Of a stretch of 7,549 nt of DNA, positions 1-4,747 are shown one piece after another. The DNA is from Candidatus Nomurabacteria bacterium (GTDB lineage Bacteria; Patescibacteriota; Minisyncoccia; Phycocordibacterales; UBA9973). The position numbers and the translations under genes are program-made. The notes under the pieces are model-generated. The model did not search any database and was not told where the DNA came from. It saw only the letters and a program-made list of their open reading frames with translations. The first letter of the stretch is position 1. Every line of letters begins with the position of its first letter. The stretch spans positions 1 through 7,549 of the forward strand of contig JAIOQC010000078.1 of NCBI GenBank assembly GCA_021413565.1, read 5' to 3'.

Positions 1-852
1 CAAGAAGTAATATCAGAGATATCACCTGGTATTTATTTTAATTATTGGACATACAACAAACAAGTTCCTGGTCCGATGCTTCGTATTCGTGAGGGTGATA
101 CAGTAGAACTAACACTAACGAATGATCCTTCAAGTTTGCATGATCACAATATAGACCTTCATGCTGTAACTGGTCCAGGTGGTGGAGCATCGGTTACTCA
201 TGTAGCACCAGGGGAGACAAAAACTTTTCAATGGAAGGCATTGAGCCCAGGTTTATATATATATCACTGTGCTATGCCGAATGTGTCTACACACAATTCA
301 CACGGACAATATGGCATGATTTTAGTTGACCCAAAAGAAGGTTTTACGAAAGTTGATAAAGAATTCTACATCATGCAAGGTGAACTATATACTATGGGTC
401 AACTTGGCAGAAAAGGATTAGTTGCGTTTGATTCTGATGCTTTACTCCTTGGTCATCCTAATTATGTTACTTTTAATGGCAAGATAGAGACTGCACCTAG
501 GATGCAAGCAAAAGTTGGCGACAAAATACGAATATATGTCGGTAATGGTGGTGTGAATCTTATTTCTTCTTTTCATATAATTGGTGAAATATTTGATACG
601 GTTTATCCAAATGCAAGCATAGGTGGTGCAATGGAGCACAATACACAAGCAACAGCCGTACTTCCAGGTGGAGCCTCAATTGTAGAGTTTACTGTTGATG
701 TTCCTGGCAAATATTTACTCGTAGATCATGCACTTGCACGAATGAATAAAGGAGCTTGGGCGGTACTTGAAGTGACAGGAGACGAGAATCCTAGTGTGTT
801 TAAGAAAATTGAAGATTCTATGAGCATGCCTGAATCTATGGATATGAACTAG
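1..852 (+). CDS. nirK: Copper-containing nitrite reductase, AniA/NirK type (3' part; 5' end outside the window)
   Basis: Reduces nitrite to nitric oxide; family members act outside the cytoplasmic membrane as trimers of two cupredoxin domains. The frame is open from base 1, so the signal peptide and roughly the first 100 residues are missing. The sequence follows Neisseria AniA closely: PGLYIYHCA, a stretch ending DPKEG, KVDKEFYI, VGNGG, SSFHIIGEIFD and VDHA are all present. By motif alignment the type 1 copper ligands are His (145-147), Cys (268-270) and His (292-294). The type 2 ligands are His (160-162), His (265-267) and His (727-729). The catalytic pair is Asp (154-156) and His (574-576). 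The axial type 1 ligand, Met in AniA (HIANGM), aligns with Gln (307-309; HNSHGQ). The protein ends in a short Met-rich tail (SMPESMDMN). No other denitrification gene is visible. The family call is very secure; activity with the altered site is inferred. Confidence 0.95.
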   Translation, partial: QEVISEISPGIYFNYWTYNKQVPGPMLRIREGDTVELTLTNDPSSLHDHNIDLHAVTGPGGGASVTHVAPGETKTFQWKALSPGLYIYHCAMPNVSTHNSHGQYGMILVDPKEGFTKVDKEFYIMQGELYTMGQLGRKGLVAFDSDALLLGHPNYVTFNGKIETAPRMQAKVGDKIRIYVGNGGVNLISSFHIIGEIFDTVYPNASIGGAMEHNTQATAVLPGGASIVEFTVDVPGKYLLVDHALARMNKGAWAVLEVTGDENPSVFKKIEDSMSMPESMDMN

Positions 853-878
853 TTGTGAAAAAACAATTAGGATTTTTC
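851..878 (+). terminator. Weak candidate terminator after nirK
   Basis: A 6-bp stem (AGTTGT with ACAATT, one G-T pair, A-rich loop) overlaps the nirK stop codon. A short T run (ATTTTTCT) follows it. It is AU-rich and weak. The much stronger bidirectional hairpin at 1045-1099 may be the effective stop. Confidence 0.35.
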
Positions 879-888
879 TGTGGTGGGT

Positions 889-922
889 GGTGAGACCATG
901 AGTACATGTTTCGAACCTCACA
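889..922. repeat. Mini T-arm-like unit (partial copy of the adjacent element)
   Basis: On the plus strand GGTGAGACC is followed by a small hairpin (CATG with CATG around an AGTA loop), then TTCGAACCTCAC. This matches the two ends of the larger element that follows (GGTGAGACC at 928-936, GCGAGTACGC at 937-946, TTCGAATCTCAC at 1008-1019) with the middle domain missing. GTGAG and CTCAC are also the T-stem strands of the neighbouring tRNA-Ser. It looks like a tandem, internally deleted copy of the same unit. The AGTA loop is kept while the stem around it changes (CATG here, GCG/CGC in the big copy). Confidence 0.55.
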
Positions 923-1090
923 TAGACGGTGAGACCGCGAGTACGCTTTTCGGCTACTACATAGCCAGATACTTTTCTACATTTGTAAACAAATGACAGA
1001 AAAGTCTTTCGAATCTCACACGCACGACATGCAGATGTCGTGCTCGCCTCCGCAAAAAAAGAAAAACCCTTTCGGGTTTTCTTTTTTTTT
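923..1090 (+). repeat. tRNA-mirroring structured element, copy 1 (faces the 3' end of tRNA-Ser)
   Basis: On the plus strand, in order: GGTGAGACC; a GCG/CGC hairpin with AGTA loop (937-946); a GGCTA/TAGCC hairpin (952-966); a two-step hairpin (ACTTTTCT 971-978 with AGAAAAGT 998-1005, inner CATTTG/CAAATG); TTCGAATCTCAC (1008-1019), identical to the T-loop and T-stem 3' strand of tRNA-Ser. Then a 25-nt insert (1020-1044) forms a perfect 9-bp hairpin GCACGACAT/ATGTCGTGC around a GCAG loop. CGCCTCCGC (1045-1053), identical to the tRNA-Ser acceptor 3' strand, ends it. The tRNA lies on the opposite strand, so these tRNA-like parts are inverted repeats of the real tRNA. A homologous copy lies beyond tRNA-Arg (5952-6139) with covarying stems. 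No protein-coding potential is evident. Family unrecognised; strand of function unknown. Confidence 0.75.
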
Positions 1091-1099
1091 GCGGAGGCG
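1045..1099 (-). terminator. Strong bidirectional terminator hairpin that absorbs the tRNA-Ser 3' end
   Basis: Centre: ACCC and GGGT around a 4-nt loop (GAAA on the minus strand, TTTC on plus), flanked by A and T tracts on both sides, so it fits an intrinsic terminator on either strand. The repeat continues outward beyond the A/T tracts into CGCCTCCGC (1045-1053) and GCGGAGGCG (1091-1099). The second arm is the tRNA-Ser acceptor 3' strand itself. The hairpin thus offers the tRNA acceptor a competing partner. Confidence 0.8.
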
Positions 1100-1178
1100 G
1101 TGAGATTCGAACTCACGGACCGCGTAAACGATCTCTTGTTTTCAAGACAAGTGCCTTCAACCACTCAGCCACACCTCC
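1092..1178 (-). tRNA. tRNA-Ser (anticodon UGA)
   Basis: Full class II cloverleaf of 87 nt on the minus strand. The acceptor pairs GGAGGTG with CGCCTCC (one T-G), discriminator G. The D-stem is GCT/GGC. The anticodon stem CTTGT/ACAAG closes a CTTGAAA loop with anticodon TGA. A long variable arm (GATCG/CGGTC) is typical of tRNA-Ser, and the T-arm is GTGAG, TTCGAAT, CTCAC. CCA is not encoded. It reads serine UCA codons (UCN with modification). The 5' end and leader are duplicated upstream (1315-1343), and the 3' end is mirrored downstream (1045-1053 and 1008-1019). Confidence 0.97.
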
Positions 1179-1195
1179 GTATGTATTCTATTGTA
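1167..1195 (-). repeat. 29-bp direct repeat, copy A: tRNA-Ser promoter and 5' end
   Basis: Identical over 29 bases to 1315-1343. On the minus strand it contains TACAAT (1190-1195), a plausible -10 box, a short leader, and the first 12 tRNA bases GGAGGTGTGGCT. A shorter third match (ACACCTCCGTAT) lies around 1347-1357. Copy A is the one that runs into the intact tRNA. Confidence 0.85.
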
Positions 1196-1323
1196 GGTGT
1201 GGCTTCGTGTCCTCTCGGACCCTACCTTTTGGCTGGTCGCTTTCGCTTCCATCGCCAATCCTGAATTTTGAAGAATTCAGGATCAGATGAAATGTGAAGC
1301 AGTTCACATTTCATAGCCACACC
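1196..1323. repeat. Structured element of similar layout, copy 3 (upstream of tRNA-Ser)
   Basis: Closed by a perfect 9-bp inverted repeat, GGTGTGGCT (1196-1204) and AGCCACACC (1315-1323), which is tRNA-Ser 5'-end sequence. Inside, on plus: hairpin GTCC/GGAC with TCTC loop (1209-1220, GAGA on minus); a hairpin TTGGC..GCCAA with inner TGG/CCA and GC/GC (1229-1258, GAAA tetraloop on minus); a 10-bp hairpin ATCCTGAATT/AATTCAGGAT (1258-1283); a perfect 12-bp hairpin ATGAAATGTGAA/TTCACATTTCAT around GCAG (1287-1314). The order (small tetraloop hairpin, CTTTT-GGCT hairpin, long AT-rich hairpin, GCAG-loop hairpin, tRNA-derived arm) parallels copy 1. Homology is likely in layout but weak in sequence. 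It carries no T-arm-like segment. Confidence 0.6.
1222..1314 (-). CDS. Possible 30-residue basic peptide ORF (doubtful)
   Basis: On the minus strand an ATG at 1314 lies 5 nt after GGAGGTG, a near-perfect Shine-Dalgarno. That GGAGGTG is itself the duplicated 5' end of tRNA-Ser. The frame runs 30 codons to TAG, starting MKCELLHISSDPEFF and ending in a basic tail (WRWKRKRPAKR). The whole ORF lies inside the hairpins of the structured element, and other genes here do not use strong Shine-Dalgarno sites. Chance is the more likely explanation. Confidence 0.15.
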   Translation of the reverse strand: MKCELLHISSDPEFFKIQDWRWKRKRPAKR

Positions 1324-1343
1324 TCCGTATGTATTCTATTGTA
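1315..1343 (-). repeat. 29-bp direct repeat, copy B: displaced tRNA-Ser promoter and 5' end
   Basis: Exact second copy of 1167-1195, 148 bp further upstream of the tRNA in its own orientation. It holds TACAAT and GGAGGTGTGGCT, then runs into the structured element instead of the tRNA body. Its tRNA-like 5' end can pair with the inverted copy that closes the element. The remaining 1344-1361 stretch carries a third partial match next to the stop codon of the DUF5652 gene. Confidence 0.85.
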
Positions 1344-1361
1344 ATTACACCTCCGTATTAT

Positions 1362-1595
1362 TTAAATTTTCGTCTTGAAAGCATCACGGATACTTTTTGG
1401 ATTTTTCTTTGCGATATAGAATATATAGTATATATCAAGAAGTCCAAATGTATTTAGAATTGCTAATGCTATGAACCAGCGTTTCTGACCCAAACGAGCT
1501 GATGTCCAAAGAGCGTAACCTTTCCAAAAGAGAACCCAAATAATAAGAATTATAAGTGTAAAAACCCATAAACCATTTTTAAGTACTGCTTCCAT
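1362..1595 (-). CDS. DUF5652 family small membrane protein
   Basis: 77 residues. Two hydrophobic segments are visible: about residues 8-25 (GLWVFTLIILIIWVLFW) and about 41-60 (FIALAILNTFGLLDIYYIFY). Between them is the loop KGYALWTSARLGQKRW, and the tail is basic. The pattern W-KG-ALW-AAR-x-Q-x-W-FIAL-NT-G matches the DUF5652 proteins common in CPR bacteria and some archaea; their function is unknown. The start is supported by a good promoter ending just before the ATG. It diverges from ruvX, and tRNA-Ser follows 183 bp downstream on the same strand, so read-through into the tRNA is possible. Confidence 0.85.
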   Translation of the reverse strand: MEAVLKNGLWVFTLIILIIWVLFWKGYALWTSARLGQKRWFIALAILNTFGLLDIYYIFYIAKKNPKSIRDAFKTKI

Positions 1596-1601
1596 AGGCG
1601 A

Positions 1602-1630
1602 ATCATAGCAGAAATACCTTTTTACCGCAA
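1602..1630 (-). promoter_or_regulatory. Sigma-70-type promoter of the DUF5652 gene, apparently leaderless
   Basis: On the minus strand TTGCGG (-35, 1625-1630) and TATGAT (-10, 1602-1607) are separated by exactly 17 bases, with an extended -10 TGC just before. Only 6 bases lie between the -10 and the ATG, so transcription should begin at or next to the start codon. Confidence 0.6.
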
Positions 1631-1631
1631 T

Positions 1632-1647
1632 TATGATACATTATAAT
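1632..1647 (+). promoter_or_regulatory. Candidate -10 region of ruvX
   Basis: Two overlapping possibilities: TATGAT (1632-1637), 11 bases before the ATG at 1649, and TATAAT (1642-1647), 1 base before it. The first would give a leader of a few bases. The second would start inside the gene, so the first is more likely. There is no Shine-Dalgarno. A -35 is not clear. Confidence 0.4.
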
Positions 1648-1648
1648 A

Positions 1649-2071
1649 ATGAGACATCTTGGAATTGATTATGGTAGTAAGCGTGTGGGTCTTTCCATCT
1701 CAGATGATGGAGGTACTATGGCTTTCCCTTATAAAATACTTCCAAACAATATGGAACTTCTTGATACTATCCACAATATATGTGGGCAAGAAGAAGTAAC
1801 TGCAATTGTTTTAGGTGAGTCAAGGGATTTGTCAGGCAATCCAAATAAAATAATGGGCAGTATTGAAGAATTTAAACATAACTTAGAAGCTGAACTTGAT
1901 TTGCCAGTTTATTTTCAGATGGAATTCATGACGACAATCGAGGCTCGTGGAAGAGAGGGTAAAGAAAGTAATAATGCTCGTAAGACTGCAAAGCAAGCAG
2001 TTGCCCCTGCTGACGCATCTGCTGCTGCTTTGATTCTTCAAAGATATTTGGATAAAAAGAATCAAAAATAA
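1649..2071 (+). CDS. ruvX: Holliday junction resolvase-like protein RuvX/YqgF
   Basis: 140 residues, normal length for the family, which has an RNase H fold. YqgF proteins are tied to Holliday junction resolution and/or pre-16S rRNA 5' maturation. The N-terminal motif LGIDYGSKRVGLSISD gives the first catalytic Asp (residue 7). The second motif is VLGESRDLSGNPN (54-66) in place of the usual GLPxxxxG. The third, QMEFMTTIEAR, keeps the catalytic Glu (92) but lacks the flanking Asp and Arg of the common DERLTT form. The last, APADASAAALILQRYL, supplies the final Asp (122) and the usual helix. The gene diverges from the DUF5652 gene. The start is fixed because the GIDYG motif begins at residue 5. 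The family call is secure; the choice between repair and rRNA role cannot be made from sequence. Confidence 0.92.
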   Translation: MRHLGIDYGSKRVGLSISDDGGTMAFPYKILPNNMELLDTIHNICGQEEVTAIVLGESRDLSGNPNKIMGSIEEFKHNLEAELDLPVYFQMEFMTTIEARGREGKESNNARKTAKQAVAPADASAAALILQRYLDKKNQK

Positions 2072-2080
2072 TTTAAATCA

Positions 2081-2100
2081 CATATACTTATTTGTATATG
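2081..2100. repeat. Inverted repeat between ruvX and the tRNA-binding gene
   Basis: CATATAC and GTATATG form a 7-bp stem with a 6-nt loop. It lacks a following T run, so it is at best a weak terminator of ruvX or an operator-like site just upstream of the next -10 box. Confidence 0.35.
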
Positions 2101-2118
2101 ATGAAATGATTAATTTAA

Positions 2119-2127
2119 TGGTATAAA
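2119..2127 (+). promoter_or_regulatory. Extended -10 box of the tRNA-binding gene, apparently leaderless
   Basis: TGG followed by TATAAA (2122-2127) is a TGn extended -10. The ATG comes 6 bases later, so the mRNA would begin at the start codon. No Shine-Dalgarno is present. Confidence 0.5.
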
Positions 2128-2133
2128 TAAATT

Positions 2134-2487
2134 ATGGAATATGTAACTTACGAAGAATTTAAAAAGATGGATATTAGAATCGGAACTATTCGAGAAATTG
2201 AACCGGTGCCCGAGACAGACAAACTCTTGCGTTGCCAAATAGATTTTGGTGATAAAAATGAAGCAGGGGAATCCGTGTTGCGACAAATTATTTCTGGTAT
2301 TCGTGAATTTTATCCAGAGTATGAAAAATTAATTGGCAAACAAGTTTTATATATTGTGAATCTTGAACCAAGAAAGATTAAAGGTTTTGAATCAAATGGA
2401 ATGTTGATGGCTGTTGACGGTGTAGATGGTGCACCTGTGTTTCTTGTGCCAGAAGGAATTGTTCCTGTTGGCAGTAAGGTTAGATAA
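2134..2487 (+). CDS. Stand-alone tRNA-binding OB-fold protein (Trbp111 / MetRS beta-subunit type)
   Basis: 117 residues forming one tRNA-binding domain like the C-terminal domain of many methionyl-tRNA synthetases and the free Trbp111/CsaA-like proteins. The signature runs in order: YEEFKKMDIRIGTI (5-18), the PETDKLLRCQIDFG segment corresponding to HPNADKLL, RQIISGIREFYP, GKQVLYIVNLEPRKIKGFESNGMLMA (the LKPRKLMGVESxGM motif) and an acidic end leading to PVGSKVR. Such domains bind the tRNA elbow and raise the affinity of MetRS for tRNA, or act as a chaperone-like tRNA binder. No synthetase catalytic core is fused or adjacent. The DedA gene begins 3 bases after the stop, so the two are probably co-transcribed. 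Confidence 0.9.
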   Translation: MEYVTYEEFKKMDIRIGTIREIEPVPETDKLLRCQIDFGDKNEAGESVLRQIISGIREFYPEYEKLIGKQVLYIVNLEPRKIKGFESNGMLMAVDGVDGAPVFLVPEGIVPVGSKVR

Positions 2488-2490
2488 TAT

Positions 2491-3084
2491 ATGTTTGACC
2501 CTGAAATTCTTATTAAAACTGTAGGGCTGGTAGGTATATTCCTGATTATTTTTGCTGAATCAGGACTTTTCTTTGGATTTTTCCTCCCAGGAGATTCTCT
2601 TTTGTTTATTGCTGGGATTTTTGCTTCTCAGGGTATCTTTAATATTTATGTACTTATAATTGGTTGTATATTCTTTGCAATTTTAGGTGATAGTGTTGGT
2701 TATTTTAGTGGCAAGAAATTTGGCAGACGATTCTTTCAGACTGATGGTAGATTTTTCAAAAAAAAATACATGACCCAAACTGAGCAGTTTTATGAAAAGC
2801 ATGGCAAATATACTCTTATTATTGCACGCTTTGTACCCATCGTTCGTACTTTTGCTCCTATTGCAGCTGGACTCGGAAACATGAATTATAAATCATTTAT
2901 TATTTATAATGTTATAGGTGGTATTTTGTGGGTAGTTAGTTTACTGTCACTTGGATATCTTTTGGGTGGATTAATTGCTAATCCTGATAAATACATTTTA
3001 CCTATCATTTTGATTATTATTGCAATATCTTTACTACCTGTATTTTCAAAAGGATTACAATTGATGAGAAATAAATCCAATTAG
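2491..3084 (+). CDS. DedA family integral membrane protein
   Basis: 197 residues, the usual DedA length. Hydrophobic stretches lie near residues 8-30, 35-68, 135-160 and 168-187. DedA hallmarks are visible in order: AESGLFFGFFLPGDSLLFIAG (re-entrant motif with Glu and PGD), LGDSVGYFSGKKFGRRFF, KHGKYTLIIARFVPIVRTFAPIAAGLGNM (the FxRxxPxxRxxxPxxAG motif) and GGILWV. Members move undecaprenyl phosphate or other phospholipids back across the membrane and support envelope homeostasis; the exact substrate cannot be read from sequence. It starts 3 bases after the previous stop without a strong ribosome site, suggesting translational coupling. Its stop is followed by a new promoter for the pilus operon. 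Confidence 0.92.
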   Translation: MFDPEILIKTVGLVGIFLIIFAESGLFFGFFLPGDSLLFIAGIFASQGIFNIYVLIIGCIFFAILGDSVGYFSGKKFGRRFFQTDGRFFKKKYMTQTEQFYEKHGKYTLIIARFVPIVRTFAPIAAGLGNMNYKSFIIYNVIGGILWVVSLLSLGYLLGGLIANPDKYILPIILIIIAISLLPVFSKGLQLMRNKSN

Positions 3085-3109
3085 TCTTTTATCTAGGCTC
3101 TCTGTAGCG

Positions 3110-3115
3110 TATAAT
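3110..3115 (+). promoter_or_regulatory. -10 box of the pilus operon
   Basis: A consensus TATAAT lies 8 bases before the ATG at 3124, giving a predicted start of transcription within about two bases of the start codon. The -35 region is unconvincing. No Shine-Dalgarno is seen. This supports the upstream ATG at 3124 over the internal ATG at residue 17. Confidence 0.55.
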
Positions 3116-3123
3116 AAAAGAAC

Positions 3124-4746
3124 ATGAAGCAATCATATAGTCGCTATTTTCCAACCCCATCATATCTTGCGATGAATTCTTGCGCATTAGATATTTCGGA
3201 TCAATCCATTAAGTATGGAGAACTTTTGCCGACACAACAGGGGTTGCGTTTGGGAAGGTTTGGGCATGAGAAAATACCAGTTGGTGTAATCGACTCTGGT
3301 AAAATTCAAGATGAACAAAAACTGGTTGCTATTCTTAAAAATTTAAAAGAGCGTGAGCGTTTACATTTTGTTAGAGTTTCATTGCCTGAAGAGCAGATGT
3401 ATCTATTTACTCTCTCTATCCCAGAAATAAGTGGTAGTGACTTGCGAGATGCTATTCTTTTGCAAATAGAAGAACATATACCATTGTCGGCTTTTGATGT
3501 TATTTTTGACTACGTTGTTATTTCTAGCACACCAACTACAAAAATTGTTGAAGTTGTTGCTATTGCAACTATAACTGTAGAAAATTATCTTTCTGCTTTT
3601 GAACAAGCAGGTTTAGTACCTTTGTCTTTTGAGCTTGAAGCACAGGCAATCGCTCGTGCTGTTGTGCCAAAAGGTGACAATAGCAGTGTTATGATTGTAG
3701 ACTTTGGTGAAGCACGAACAGGAATATCAATTTTGCAAAATGAACTTGTTTCTTTTACTACTACTTTAGATATTGGAGGTAACAACCTTACGAGTATGAT
3801 TGCTAAGAATTTTTCTCTTACGCAAGAGAAAGCAGAGGAGATGAAATTATCTTATGGATTAGGAGGGGATTCGGATGTTAATGAAATATTTCCGGTCATT
3901 TTAAATGGTATTTCTGTGTTGCGTGATGAAATAAATAAACATTATGTTTATTGGAAAACTCATAGTGAGAGTGGTGCATCAAGAGACATCGATAGAATCA
4001 TTCTCTGTGGTGGAGATGCGAATTTGTCCGGTTTGGCTGAATACTTACAATCAAGCATGGGTGTTAAAGTAGAACATGCGAATGCATGGTCCAATATATC
4101 AAGCATGAGTGTCTCTGTTCCTGACATGTCTCTTCAAGAGTCTTTAGGCTATGTGACTGTCTTAGGCTTAGCATTGGCAGATTATAATTATGGCTCTAAA
4201 TCTATTTTGAGCGTTTTGCCTAAAGAGCAAAAATCAGCTTTGCGTCGTGAGTATCATATGAGATTTCTGTCGGTACTGTTTTCTCTAATAGCATTGTCTG
4301 GTTTGCTGGCAACTGTTCTTTTGTTCCCATCATATTTCTTTTCAATATCAAAATCTAATTTATCAGAGCAAAGACTAGAGTCTTTTAATTTAGAAAATCC
4401 GGAAATTGCTACACGTAATTTGGATAAAACAATTACTAATATAAACAACAAATTAGTATTACTATCTCGCTCACAATCATCAGAGTACCCAGTTTATGAA
4501 AAAGTTATAGACAATTTATTAGCAAGCAAGACGCAGGGTATTATCTTTTCTCAGATTTTGTATGGACAAACAAGTTTAACCACCAGAGTGTTGGAAGTTC
4601 ATGGCAAGGCACGGAGTCGTGATGCATTATCTGCGCTCAAATCAAGTCTAGAGACTAACCCAAATTTTACTGAAGTTAATTTGCCAATATCAAATTTCAT
4701 CAAGAAGTCAGATATTAATTTTACTATAACCATTAAGATGAAATAA
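3124..4746 (+). CDS. pilM: Type IV pilus assembly protein: PilM fused to PilN
   Basis: 540 residues, against about 350 for PilM alone. Residues ~18-355 are a PilM actin-like ATPase: CALDISDQSIKYGE (phosphate-1 loop, 20-33), VMIVDFGEARTGISI (phosphate-2, 189-203), LDIGGNNLT (215-223) and IILCGGDANLSGL (adenosine motif, 292-304). At 361-369 comes ILSVLPKEQ, resembling the PilN N-terminal peptide (INLLP) that docks into PilM. A basic stretch, a single TM helix (~381-405), a coiled-coil-like region (~411-450) and a PilN-like periplasmic-type fold follow. Separate PilM and PilN normally form the cytoplasmic-to-membrane link of the pilus alignment complex; here the link is covalent. The frame is continuous, and a PilO-like gene follows after 1 base. 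The PilM call is secure; the PilN call rests on position, topology and the linker motif. Confidence 0.88.
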   Translation: MKQSYSRYFPTPSYLAMNSCALDISDQSIKYGELLPTQQGLRLGRFGHEKIPVGVIDSGKIQDEQKLVAILKNLKERERLHFVRVSLPEEQMYLFTLSIPEISGSDLRDAILLQIEEHIPLSAFDVIFDYVVISSTPTTKIVEVVAIATITVENYLSAFEQAGLVPLSFELEAQAIARAVVPKGDNSSVMIVDFGEARTGISILQNELVSFTTTLDIGGNNLTSMIAKNFSLTQEKAEEMKLSYGLGGDSDVNEIFPVILNGISVLRDEINKHYVYWKTHSESGASRDIDRIILCGGDANLSGLAEYLQSSMGVKVEHANAWSNISSMSVSVPDMSLQESLGYVTVLGLALADYNYGSKSILSVLPKEQKSALRREYHMRFLSVLFSLIALSGLLATVLLFPSYFFSISKSNLSEQRLESFNLENPEIATRNLDKTITNINNKLVLLSRSQSSEYPVYEKVIDNLLASKTQGIIFSQILYGQTSLTTRVLEVHGKARSRDALSALKSSLETNPNFTEVNLPISNFIKKSDINFTITIKMK

Positions 4747-4747
4747 T

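Noticed and set aside
923..1090. Group I or group II intron, hammerhead or HDV-type ribozyme, or tmRNA as an explanation for the tRNA-linked elements
   Set aside because: None of their core motifs could be found (no CTGATGA core, no P7 or domain V signature, no tag ORF). The T-arm-like part resembles tmRNA only superficially, and the acceptor 5' strand is absent.
715..1164. 149-codon minus-strand frame over the 3' end of nirK and tRNA-Ser
   Set aside because: It overlaps nirK, the structured element and the tRNA, and its product is low-complexity with no family resemblance.
1040..1264. 74-codon plus-strand frame across tRNA-Ser
   Set aside because: Most of it is antisense translation of the tRNA (the familiar AVRFELTD-type artefact) and of the hairpin poly-A/T tracts.
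889..1343. CRISPR array
   Set aside because: Repeats are few, unequal and tRNA-derived, with no regular spacers and no cas gene.
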